Shown here in pieces: positions 42,426-51,034 of a DNA stretch of 64,000 nucleotides. The first letter of the stretch is position 1; each line of letters begins with the position of its first letter. This DNA is from Bosea sp. AS-1 (GTDB taxonomy: Bacteria; Pseudomonadota; Alphaproteobacteria; Rhizobiales; Beijerinckiaceae): NCBI RefSeq assembly GCF_002220095.1, contig NZ_CP022372.1, forward strand, positions 4,746,501 to 4,810,500. The letters run 5' to 3'. Both the position numbers and the translations under genes were made by a program. Under the pieces are notes generated by a model. That model saw only the letters and a program-made list of their open reading frames with translations. It made no database searches and was not told where the DNA came from.

Positions 42426-42447
42426 AGTCCCGCCTGTTCGGCGGACT
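42426..42447 (-). promoter_or_regulatory. Hairpin next to the acyl-CoA dehydrogenase start codon
   Basis: AGTCC-c-GCC-tgttc-GGC-GGACT forms 8 base pairs with one bulge, starting 7 nt upstream of the ATG at 42419. On the mRNA the purine-rich stretch that would act as ribosome-binding site lies within the 3' arm, so the fold could reduce translation. It could also be an operator. Confidence 0.4.
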
Positions 42448-42543
42448 ATGCCCAAATCAGCGCATGGCGGGAAAGAGCCGGGACCGCATGCCACCATCTC
42501 GCCGCCGCGGGACATGGGCCCACGGCGGCGAGGGCGGCCAGGT

Positions 42544-43740
42544 TCAGGCGATCGGAGCGGTCAGCTCGCCGTGCCGGGCTACGATCCTGCCGCGCTTGAC
42601 GACCGTACGGTCGGCGGGCCGTTCCACGATGGCTTCGGCCAAGGTTTCGCCAGGCAGGATGACCAGATCGGCATCGCAGCCGATATCGAGGCCATAATCG
42701 GCGATTCCCATCATCTTCGCCCCCTGGTAGGTGCAGACGTCGAGCGCCAGTTCCATCTCCTCATCCCGGCGGAAATTGTTGCGCAGGCCGACCAGCGTCG
42801 CCCGCTCCAGCATGTCGCCCATGCCATAGGGATTCCAGCTGTCGCGGACGCCGTCCGAGCCGCCGGCAATGACGACGCCGGCCTTGAGGCAGGCCATGAC
42901 CGACGGCGCCGGCGACGCAGCCGGGGCGGTGGTGACGAGCGCGATGCGCTCCTTGGCCAATTCCTCGATCAGCCGGCGCGCATGATCGACATCGGGCATG
43001 CCGAGGCAGAAGGCGTGGCTGATCGCCACCTTGCCCTGCATGCCGAGCGCACGCACGCGCTCGAGGATGAGGTCCATCGAGAAGGCGCCCATCTCGCCGC
43101 GCTCGTGCAGATGCACGTCGATCGGGCGGCCGTATTTCTGGGCCATGCCAAAGATGGCGTCGAGATGGCCCTTGGGATCGCGGTCGACCGCGCAGGGATC
43201 GAGGCCGCCGACGACCTCCGCTCCGAGTGCCATCGCCCGGTCGACCAGTTCGAGCGTGCCGGGCCGGATGAGCAGGCCCGACTGCCCGAAAGCGACGATC
43301 TCGACGTCGATCACGCCCTTGAGCCGCTCGCGCATGGCCATGACGCCCTCGATGCCGGCAATGCCGGTTTCGGTGTCGATGTCGACATGACTGCGGATAT
43401 GAGTCGTGCCCATCTTGACCATCTGGGCGACCAGCCGGCCGGACTGCCGGTTGGCGTCGATGCCGAGCTCGCGGCGGTTGCGACGCTCGGTCTCGATCTT
43501 GTCGATCAGGGCCGGCCCGGCCGTGTGGCGCTGCCAGCCCATGCCCCAGAAGCTCTTGTCGAGATGGGTGTGCGCCTCGATCAGGCCGGGGATCATCAGT
43601 CGGCCGGCGGCATCGAACACCGCGGCATTGGCTGAGGCGGCAGCCGTCCCGAAAGCCGCGATCTTGCCGTCGCGAAGCAGCATATCGGTCGCCGCACCGC
43701 CGGCGGGCCGGACATTCCGGATCAGAAGCTCTTCAGCCAT
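42544..43740 (-). CDS. Amidohydrolase, cytosine-deaminase-like
   Basis: 398 residues from ATG 43740. Metal ligands of the amidohydrolase fold are visible: HTHLDKS (HxH), a His in RSHVDIDT, HLHERGE, SHAF and the Asp in GSDGVRDSWNPYG. The HTHLDK and SDGxRD patterns match the CodA branch that deaminates cytosine, isoguanine or related ring systems. It is the last gene of a minus-strand run with a transporter and a second deaminase, so the pathway probably strips nitrogen from an N-heterocycle. Confidence 0.88.
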   Translation of the reverse strand: MAEELLIRNVRPAGGAATDMLLRDGKIAAFGTAAASANAAVFDAAGRLMIPGLIEAHTHLDKSFWGMGWQRHTAGPALIDKIETERRNRRELGIDANRQSGRLVAQMVKMGTTHIRSHVDIDTETGIAGIEGVMAMRERLKGVIDVEIVAFGQSGLLIRPGTLELVDRAMALGAEVVGGLDPCAVDRDPKGHLDAIFGMAQKYGRPIDVHLHERGEMGAFSMDLILERVRALGMQGKVAISHAFCLGMPDVDHARRLIEELAKERIALVTTAPAASPAPSVMACLKAGVVIAGGSDGVRDSWNPYGMGDMLERATLVGLRNNFRRDEEMELALDVCTYQGAKMMGIADYGLDIGCDADLVILPGETLAEAIVERPADRTVVKRGRIVARHGELTAPIA

Positions 43741-43811
43741 TCGCGTTTCCTCTCTCCAGACCCGGATTGCTGCCGGGCGCGTTGCGTTGTTCTTTGTCGA
43801 TCCGCCGCCCT

Positions 43812-45035
43812 TCACGGGCGAACCGCTGCCGGGCTCCCGCCGACGGCGACGTTCATCGAGCGCGCGTAGCCATGCGGGACGAAACGCAGGGACAGGAGCA
43901 TGACCAGCGCGGCGAACCCGAGATGCATGAGCCAGCCCGCGGCAAAGCCGCCGCTGCGGTCACGCAGGACCGCGACAACCAACGGAGCCATGCCGGCGAG
44001 AAGAAAACCGCCGCCCTGCATCAGCGCCGAGAGGGCCCCGGCATCCGCCGGGTTCTCCAGATGGTCGAGCGCGACTACCATCGACAGGGCGAAACTGCCG
44101 CCAAGACCGGCACCGACGACAACGCTCCAGCCCAAGGGGGCGAGGTTCGGCCAGAAGGCGATCCCGGCGAAGCCGACGACCTGGAGGCCGAGCGCGAACG
44201 TGATCCACGGGCGCCGGTCCTGCCGCCGCGCCGCGAGCGCCGGCATGGCAAGCGCCGCGACGGCCTGGCTCGCGGCCATGACGGCCAGAAGAGTACCGCT
44301 GGCCGCGCTGGTCCAGCCGAGCGTTTGATAATAGGGCGCGAGCCAGGCGACGATGGATGAATAACCGCCATTCACGAGCCCGAAGCAGGCCATCAGCAGC
44401 CAGGTTCGCGGCCGGCGCAACAACAGGCCCGTCCGCAATGCACCCGCCCGCACGGTGCGCCCGCGCGGCAAGGCGAAGCCTGACAATAGCGCAGCGAGCA
44501 GCGCCGGCACGGCGATCCAGGCGAGCCCGACATGCCAGCTTCCGGCCCAATCCGCGATGAGCGGCGAGACTTGTGCACCCAGCGCGCCGCCGCCCATCAG
44601 CATGGCCGAGTAGAGCCCCATCACGACCGCGACCTGGCGCGGGAAATGCGCCTTGATGATGCCGGGAAAGACAGCCTGCACCACCGCGACACCGATGCCG
44701 CAGAAGGCGGCGGTCGCAATCAGCGCATAACCGTTCTCGACGATGAGGCGCAGGCTCGCGGCTGCGCAGAGGAGGAGAAGCGCGCCGATGACCGCCGCCC
44801 GTGCCCCCGCGACCCGCTCGACCCAACTGCCGGCGAGAGCACAGACGCCCATCAGCACCATGGGAACGAGGGTGAAGAGCGCCATGGCCCGAAAATCGAG
44901 GCCGGTCGCGTCCTGGATGCGCGCCGTCAACGGCCCGATGCCGGTCAGGAACGGCCTGAGATTTAGGCCGACCAGAACGACGACGGCAAGCAGCAGCAGG
45001 CGTGATGGAGCCGGATGGATCTTTCTGGCGCTCAT
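43812..45035 (-). CDS. MFS transporter, CynX/NimT family
   Basis: 407 residues from ATG 45035 with 12 predicted membrane segments. The VVLVGLNLRPFLTGIGPL first helix is characteristic of CynX (cyanate) and NimT (2-nitroimidazole) transporters. Its start overlaps the stop of the deaminase gene by 4 bp, and the amidohydrolase follows 71 bp downstream. Uptake or export of a small nitrogen compound such as a nucleobase derivative or cyanate is likely. Confidence 0.88.
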   Translation of the reverse strand: MSARKIHPAPSRLLLLAVVVLVGLNLRPFLTGIGPLTARIQDATGLDFRAMALFTLVPMVLMGVCALAGSWVERVAGARAAVIGALLLLCAAASLRLIVENGYALIATAAFCGIGVAVVQAVFPGIIKAHFPRQVAVVMGLYSAMLMGGGALGAQVSPLIADWAGSWHVGLAWIAVPALLAALLSGFALPRGRTVRAGALRTGLLLRRPRTWLLMACFGLVNGGYSSIVAWLAPYYQTLGWTSAASGTLLAVMAASQAVAALAMPALAARRQDRRPWITFALGLQVVGFAGIAFWPNLAPLGWSVVVGAGLGGSFALSMVVALDHLENPADAGALSALMQGGGFLLAGMAPLVVAVLRDRSGGFAAGWLMHLGFAALVMLLSLRFVPHGYARSMNVAVGGSPAAVRP

Positions 45036-45505
45036 GCAGGCCCGGCCTGCCTCCGCTTCCACTCGGCATAGAGATCAGCGTGCGCCTCCAGGCGGACCGG
45101 AACATGGCTGATCTTCATCGACTGCTCGGCGAAAGGCTTCGCCAGATCGGCATAGACCGCCGCCGTGGAGAGGCCGTATGGAGCGCCGTCCTCGTTGGAA
45201 TAGGCATAGTAGACCTCGCCCACGCCGGCGAGCCGCATCGCGGCTATGCACATCGGACAAGGATGCCCGCTGGCATAGACCGCACAGCCAGCAAGATTGG
45301 GCGAGCCGAGCGCCTGGCTCGCGGCACGCAGTGCCATCAGCTCGGCATGGGCCGTGGGGTCATTGGTGCTGAGGATTTCGTTCACGCCGGTCGCGAGAAC
45401 CGCGCCATCCTTGACGATCACCGCGCCGAACGGCCGGCCGCCGGTTTCCATATTGGCTTCGGCGAGCGCGATGGCCTCGCACAGGAAACGTTGGGCCTCG
45501 CTCAT
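45032..45505 (-). CDS. Nucleoside/nucleobase deaminase (CMP/dCMP deaminase family)
   Basis: 157 residues from ATG 45505. The zinc site is complete: His-Ala-Glu in HAELMALRA and the Cys pair in HPCPMCIAAM. The length and the GRPFGAVIVKDGAVLATGVNEI segment fit guanine deaminase/TadA-like proteins of the GuaD type. It probably deaminates a purine or pterin-like base, working with the CodA-like amidohydrolase in the same operon. Confidence 0.92.
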   Translation of the reverse strand: MSEAQRFLCEAIALAEANMETGGRPFGAVIVKDGAVLATGVNEILSTNDPTAHAELMALRAASQALGSPNLAGCAVYASGHPCPMCIAAMRLAGVGEVYYAYSNEDGAPYGLSTAAVYADLAKPFAEQSMKISHVPVRLEAHADLYAEWKRRQAGPA

Positions 45506-45514
45506 GACGGCTCC

Positions 45515-46186
45515 TTATCGGGCGCCCGCGGCGGTGAGGATCTGCACGATCCGCGCGTAACCACGGCTGCGGGCATGCTGAAGCGGGCCGACGCCTTCGC
45601 CGTCGGCAAGGTTCACGTCGGCCTTTGCATCGACCAGCGCCTGAACGATCTGCTGATGCTTCTCGCCGCCCTGGCCGAGGATGATCGCCTCGAGCAATGC
45701 GGTCCAGCCGAGCCTGTTGACGTGATCGACGGCGACGCCCGCCTGGATCAGCGTCCGTACGGTCTCGACATGGCCGCGCTCGGCAGCGGGAATAAGAGCC
45801 GTGCCGCCGAAGCGATTGGTGCTCTTGAGATCGGCGCCGTGCGCCAGCGTCATCCTGAGGATGTCCAGATGACCCCGCGCGCCGGCATAAAGGTAGGGAC
45901 TGTCCGCGATATTGTCCTTGGCGTTCACATCGGCGCCGGCCTCGATCAACACTTTTGCGGCCTCGACCCGATTGGCATGGGTCGCGACCAGAAGCGCGGT
46001 GCTGCCGCTGCTGTCGCGCGCCTCGATCGCCACGCCCTTGGCGAGCAACATCTTGACCGTTGCGGCGTCACCTTTCGCCGCGGCGGCGTGAAGTTGGGTC
46101 TCGGCCATGACTCCTCCGGAAACAATCATCTGAAACAGAGCAGTCACGAGAACAGCAAATGCGCGAATCGCCAAAGATCGGAGCAA
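45515..46186 (-). CDS. Exported ankyrin-repeat protein
   Basis: 223 residues from a TTG start at 46186. A perfect AGGAGG lies five bases upstream, and the start yields a signal peptide (LRSLAIRAFAVLVTALFQMIVSGGVMA) with cleavage before ETQLH. Five to six ankyrin repeats follow, with GSTALLVATHANRVEAAKVLIEAGADVNAK as a clear example. Ankyrin repeats bind proteins. It lies 9 bp upstream of the deaminase gene and may be a periplasmic partner, but its function is unknown. ATG codons further upstream would destroy the signal peptide. Confidence 0.85.
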   Translation of the reverse strand: MLRSLAIRAFAVLVTALFQMIVSGGVMAETQLHAAAAKGDAATVKMLLAKGVAIEARDSSGSTALLVATHANRVEAAKVLIEAGADVNAKDNIADSPYLYAGARGHLDILRMTLAHGADLKSTNRFGGTALIPAAERGHVETVRTLIQAGVAVDHVNRLGWTALLEAIILGQGGEKHQQIVQALVDAKADVNLADGEGVGPLQHARSRGYARIVQILTAAGAR

Positions 46187-46191
46187 TTTCG

Positions 46192-46197
46192 CCTCCT
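46192..46197 (-). promoter_or_regulatory. Consensus ribosome-binding site AGGAGG fixing a TTG start
   Basis: AGGAGG on the minus strand, five bases from the TTG at 46186. It decides the start of the ankyrin-repeat gene, which has no suitable ATG at the signal peptide. Confidence 0.75.
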
Positions 46198-46455
46198 GCA
46201 GCGTCCCCGGTGTGGGGCGATCAAATCCGCCCCACCGCGTTGCCCGGCGCCCCTGTCGAACGACCGACACGGCGCTTCACGCGAACCCGAATCCGATATC
46301 CCGGAGCCCGGACGCGAGCACCAGCCCAGATCCTAGATAGGGGCACCTACCCCCATATGAAAATTAAATATCTGGATGCACATCAATGAATTTGTGAATG
46401 ATAAGATCCCTCCCGCACCAGCCCGGCAGGAGGTCACCACCAGCCTCGGTTCACC
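46198..46455. other. Divergent region between ankyrin operon and LysR gene
   Basis: About 258 bp containing the promoters of both genes. AT-rich from 46350 to 46400, with a short GGGG-caccta-CCCC repeat at 46340-46353. No clear LysR T-N11-A dyad could be fixed by eye. Confidence 0.45.
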
Positions 46456-47319
46456 ATGCCCATGCTCGACCCACGCCTTCTGCGCTCCTTCGCGGCGATC
46501 GCCGACACTGGCAGCTTCACCCAGGCCGCCGAGCGGCTGAACATGACGCAATCGACCATCAGCCAGCAGCTGGCACGGCTGGAGGAGGCGGTTGGCCTCG
46601 AGCTGATCGACCGCGTCGCGCGCCCGGTCCGGCCGACGGCTTCGGGCGAAAGGCTGCTGGGATACGCAAGGCGCATCCTGGCGCTCCAGCAGGAAGCGGA
46701 AACGATGCTCGGCGACCCGGCCGGGACGGCCTCGGTCCGGATCGGCGTGCCCGAAGACATCGTTACAGGAACCATGGCGAAGGTCTTCGCCAATTTCACC
46801 CGGCAACACCGCGAGATCCGGCTCGACGTCTTCGCCGGCCTCAGCCGCGACCTAACCAAGCGCTATCGCGCCGGCGAGCTCGATATCGCCGTTGTCAAAG
46901 AGGCATCCGCCAGCGCCGACCACCGCGCCACCTTCCCGGAGCCCATGGCCTGGTTCGAGGGCGCGGATGCACCCGCGACCTGGCCGGACCCGCTGCCGCT
47001 GGTCGCCTTTCCGCCCGGCGGGCTCTATCGCGAGGCGATGTTCGAGCGGATCGAGCGGGAGCGGCGGCGCTGGTACATCGCCTTCTCGGGAAGCAGCCTC
47101 TACAACGTGCTCGTCGCGGTCGAGGCCGGACTCGGGCTGTCGCTGCTGCCGATGGAGGCCGCCGCCGGCCGGCGCCTGCGCCCCTACGCTCCCTTTGGCA
47201 AGGAGCCTGCGATGGTGACCTCGATCTATTCCTGGGAGAAGAGCGGACCCGTCGCCGAGCTGGCCGAAAGCATGAGCGCGATTCTGGCCGAGCGGTTCAG
47301 CAGCGGCGCACGACGATAG
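46456..47319 (+). CDS. LysR-family transcriptional regulator
   Basis: 287 residues from ATG 46456. The helix-turn-helix spans residues 3-62 (TGSFTQAAERLNMTQSTISQQLARLEEAVG). The co-inducer domain follows, with the FSGSSLYNVLVAVEAGLGLSLLP segment. It is divergent from the ankyrin/deaminase operon and 119 bp upstream of the peptide-type ABC transporter on the same strand. Either could be its target. Confidence 0.94.
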   Translation: MPMLDPRLLRSFAAIADTGSFTQAAERLNMTQSTISQQLARLEEAVGLELIDRVARPVRPTASGERLLGYARRILALQQEAETMLGDPAGTASVRIGVPEDIVTGTMAKVFANFTRQHREIRLDVFAGLSRDLTKRYRAGELDIAVVKEASASADHRATFPEPMAWFEGADAPATWPDPLPLVAFPPGGLYREAMFERIERERRRWYIAFSGSSLYNVLVAVEAGLGLSLLPMEAAAGRRLRPYAPFGKEPAMVTSIYSWEKSGPVAELAESMSAILAERFSSGARR

Positions 47320-47342
47320 ACGTCGCCTCAACAACATGCACA

Positions 47343-47365
47343 TATCCAATAGTCTGCATTGGATA
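47343..47365. promoter_or_regulatory. Inverted repeat TATCCAAT-N7-ATTGGATA
   Basis: Perfect 8-bp arms with a 7-nt loop (agtctgc) 24 bp after the LysR stop and about 73 bp before the ABC binding-protein start. AT-rich arms make a weak terminator, so a regulator site in the ABC operon promoter is preferred; LysR dimers bind such dyads. Confidence 0.5.
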
Positions 47366-47438
47366 ATTTAATTTGCGCATGCAGCGCACCGCATCATGAT
47401 CGCTCCCCAACAAGACCGAATAACGGGGAGGAAACACC

Positions 47439-49049
47439 ATGAGGATGAGAAGGCGCGACGTTCTGAAGCTTGCCGCCCAGTCGGCGGTATTCGCCCAATT
47501 GGCTCCGATCTTCACGGCACCGGCCCAGGCCGCCGGCAAGAAGGAGCTGCGCTATATTCCCGAAGCCGACCTGAACATCCTCGACCCGGTCTGGAGCACC
47601 TCGACCATCGTCGCGGTCTACGGCCATATGGTGTTCGACACGCTCTACGGCTTCGACAAGGACTATAATGTCCATCCGCAGATGGCGGAGGGCCATGTCG
47701 TCTCCGAGGACAAGCTGCAATGGACGGTCAAGCTGCGGGACGGCCTGCAATTCCATGATGGCCAGCCGGTGCTGGCGAAGGACTGCCTTGCCAGCATCCA
47801 GCGCTGGGGCAAGCGCGACTTCATGGGCAGCGCCCTCCTCTCCGTGGTGGAGACGCTGACCGCGCCCGACGACCGGACGCTCCAGTTCAAGCTCAAGAAG
47901 CCGTTCCCGCTGCTGCCGATGACGCTCGCCACCAGCGGCTCGAACATGCCCGCCATGATGCCCGAGCGGCTGGCCAAGACCTCCCCGAACGAGCAGGTCC
48001 GCGAGAGCATCGGCAGCGGCCCCTACCGCTTCGTCAAGGAAGAATGGGTCTCCGGCTCGAAAGCCGTCTTCGAGAAATTCGCCGGCTACAAGCCACGCAG
48101 CGACTCCTTCCCGCCCTCCTACACGGCCGGGCCGAAGATCGCGCATTTCGACCGGGTCGTCTGGCATATCATCGCCGACGCCTCCACCGCCGCCGCCGCG
48201 CTTCAGGCCGGCGAGGTCGACATCATCGAGATGGTCGGTGCCGACTTCCTGCCCGTGCTGAAAGCTGATCCCAACATCAAGCTCCTGCCGCGCACCACGC
48301 CCAATTTCGCGATCATGCGCTTCAACCACCTGCAGCCGCCCTTCAACAACCCGGCCATCCGGCAGGCGCTGCTGAAGGCCGTCGACCAGCGGGCGATCAT
48401 GGCCGGCACGTTCGGCGAGGAGAATGCGGCGTTCTGGCAGTCCGGCGTCGGCTTCTTCAGCCCCGATTCACCGATGGCAACCACTGTTGGCCTCGAGGCT
48501 TTCACCAGCCCGCGCGATCTCAAAAAAGCCGCCGAGGAGATCAAGACGGCCGGCTATAAGGGCGAGCCGGTCGTGGTGCTCGATCCCGTCGACTACCCCT
48601 GGACCCATCCCTGCACCTTGCTCGCGGCCGACACGCTGAAGAAGGTCGGGCTGAACGTCGATATCCAGGCGATGGACTGGGGCACGCTGATGCAGCGGCG
48701 CCAGAGCCAGGAGCCCGCGGACAAGGGGGGCTGGAACGTGTTCCTCACCGCGCTCTCCGGCATGAGCAACTTCAACCCCGTCGGCCATATCGGCTTGCGC
48801 GGCAACGGCAAGGACGCCTGGGTCGGCTGGTCCACCGCACCGCGCCTCGAAGAGCTACGCCAGCAATGGCTCGATGCCCCGGACGAAGCCACGCAGAAGA
48901 AGATCTGCGAGGAGATCCAGAAGCAGGCGCTGATCGATGTCCCGTACATCCCGCTCGGCGCCTTCGCCACCGTGAGCGGGTACAGGAACAACCTGACCGA
49001 TATCCAGCTGCAGCGGCCGCTCTTCACCACGATGAAAGCGCAGGGCTGA
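47439..49049 (+). CDS. Peptide/opine-type ABC transporter substrate-binding protein (family 5)
   Basis: 536 residues from ATG 47439, preceded by GGGGAGG. The N-terminus MRMRRRDVLKLAAQSAVFA carries a Tat motif (RRRDVLK), with cleavage near AQAAG. The mature protein has the DPVWSTSTIV and YNVHPQMAEGHVVSEDKLQWTVKLR segments typical of DppA/OppA-like proteins. It delivers peptides, opines or similar ligands to the two permeases encoded downstream. Only 7 bp separates it from the first permease, leaving no room for a hairpin like those after the other binding-protein genes. Confidence 0.94.
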   Translation: MRMRRRDVLKLAAQSAVFAQLAPIFTAPAQAAGKKELRYIPEADLNILDPVWSTSTIVAVYGHMVFDTLYGFDKDYNVHPQMAEGHVVSEDKLQWTVKLRDGLQFHDGQPVLAKDCLASIQRWGKRDFMGSALLSVVETLTAPDDRTLQFKLKKPFPLLPMTLATSGSNMPAMMPERLAKTSPNEQVRESIGSGPYRFVKEEWVSGSKAVFEKFAGYKPRSDSFPPSYTAGPKIAHFDRVVWHIIADASTAAAALQAGEVDIIEMVGADFLPVLKADPNIKLLPRTTPNFAIMRFNHLQPPFNNPAIRQALLKAVDQRAIMAGTFGEENAAFWQSGVGFFSPDSPMATTVGLEAFTSPRDLKKAAEEIKTAGYKGEPVVVLDPVDYPWTHPCTLLAADTLKKVGLNVDIQAMDWGTLMQRRQSQEPADKGGWNVFLTALSGMSNFNPVGHIGLRGNGKDAWVGWSTAPRLEELRQQWLDAPDEATQKKICEEIQKQALIDVPYIPLGAFATVSGYRNNLTDIQLQRPLFTTMKAQG

Positions 49050-49056
49050 GCGGCAG

Positions 49057-49994
49057 ATGCTGTCTCACATCCTTCGCCGCCTGGCCGCCTCGTTGCCGGT
49101 CATGGCCTTCGTCGCGCTGTTCGTCTTCGGGCTGCTCTACCTGGCGCCCGGAGACCCGGCGGCGCTGATGGCCGGCGACCAGGCCACGGCGAGCGACATC
49201 GCGCGCATTCGCGCCACGCTCAAGCTCGACGATCCGTTCCCGATCCGCTTCGGGAACTGGATCTGGAGTCTGCTGCATGGCGATCTCGGCCTGTCGATCT
49301 TCACCAACCAGCCGGTCGCCAAGATGATCGTGCAGCGGCTGGAACCGACCTATCTGCTGATGCTGATGACGCTCGTCATCTCGGTCGCCCTCGCGCTGCC
49401 CATCGGCGTCATCGCGGCCTGGAAGCACAACAGCTCCAAGGATCGCATGGTGATGATCTTCGCCGTGCTCAGCTTCTCGGTGCCGTCCTTCGTCGTCGGC
49501 TACCTGCTCGCCTTCATCTTCGGCCTCTCGCTGCGGTGGCTGCCGGTGCAGGGCTATGTACCACTGTCGAACGGCATCTGGCCGGCTGTCCGAAGCCTGA
49601 TCCTGCCGGCGCTGGCGCTCGGAAGCGTCTATATCGGGCTGCTCGCCCGCATCACCCGGGCGACCATGCTCGAAGTGCTCCAGCAGGACTATGTCCGCAC
49701 CGCCCGCGCCAAGGGCGTCGAGAACCGCAAGCTCCTGTTCAAGCATGCGCTCAAGAACTGCTCCGTGCCGATCATCACAACCATCGGCAGCGGCGTCGCC
49801 CTGCTGATCGGCGGCGCGATCGTCACCGAGACCGTCTTCGCCATCCCCGGCCTCGGCCGCCTGACGGTCGATGCCATCCTGCGGCGCGACTATCCCGTCA
49901 TCCAGGGCGTCATCCTGCTGTTCAGCTTCATGTACGTGCTGGTGAACCTGCTGGTCGACATGCTCTACACCGTCTTCGATCCGAGGATCCGCTA

Positions 49995-49998
<4 letters not shown>
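49057..49998 (+). CDS. Peptide-type ABC transporter permease, DppB family
   Basis: 313 residues from ATG 49057. It begins MLSHILRRLAASLPVMAFVALFVFGLLYLAPGDPA, the conserved DppB first helix and GDPA motif. The EAA-type loop is VRTARAKGVENRKLLFKHALKN around residue 215. It forms the channel with the DppC-type protein whose TTG start overlaps its stop. Confidence 0.95.
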
Positions 49999-50864
<866 letters not shown>

Positions 50865-50916
50865 CTGCAAAGCTCCTCCCCAGGGGAGCGGCTCGGCTGC
50901 TCCCGATGGAAGAACT

Positions 50917-50954
50917 GGCCCCGTCGCGACGACACCGGCGGGGCCTCCTTTTTT
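50917..50954 (+). terminator. Rho-independent terminator after the peptide ABC operon
   Basis: GGCCCCG and CGGGGCC arms (50917-50923 and 50939-50945) with a 15-nt loop, followed by TCCTTTTTT. It lies 52 bp past the last permease stop and before the convergent molybdoenzyme gene. Confidence 0.75.
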
Positions 50955-51034
50955 GCGTACAAACTGCTACGCGGCCGGCGGGGCGCAGCAACCGCCGGTC
51001 ATAGCCGGCCGGGCAAGCGCCCCTGGGTGCTCCC

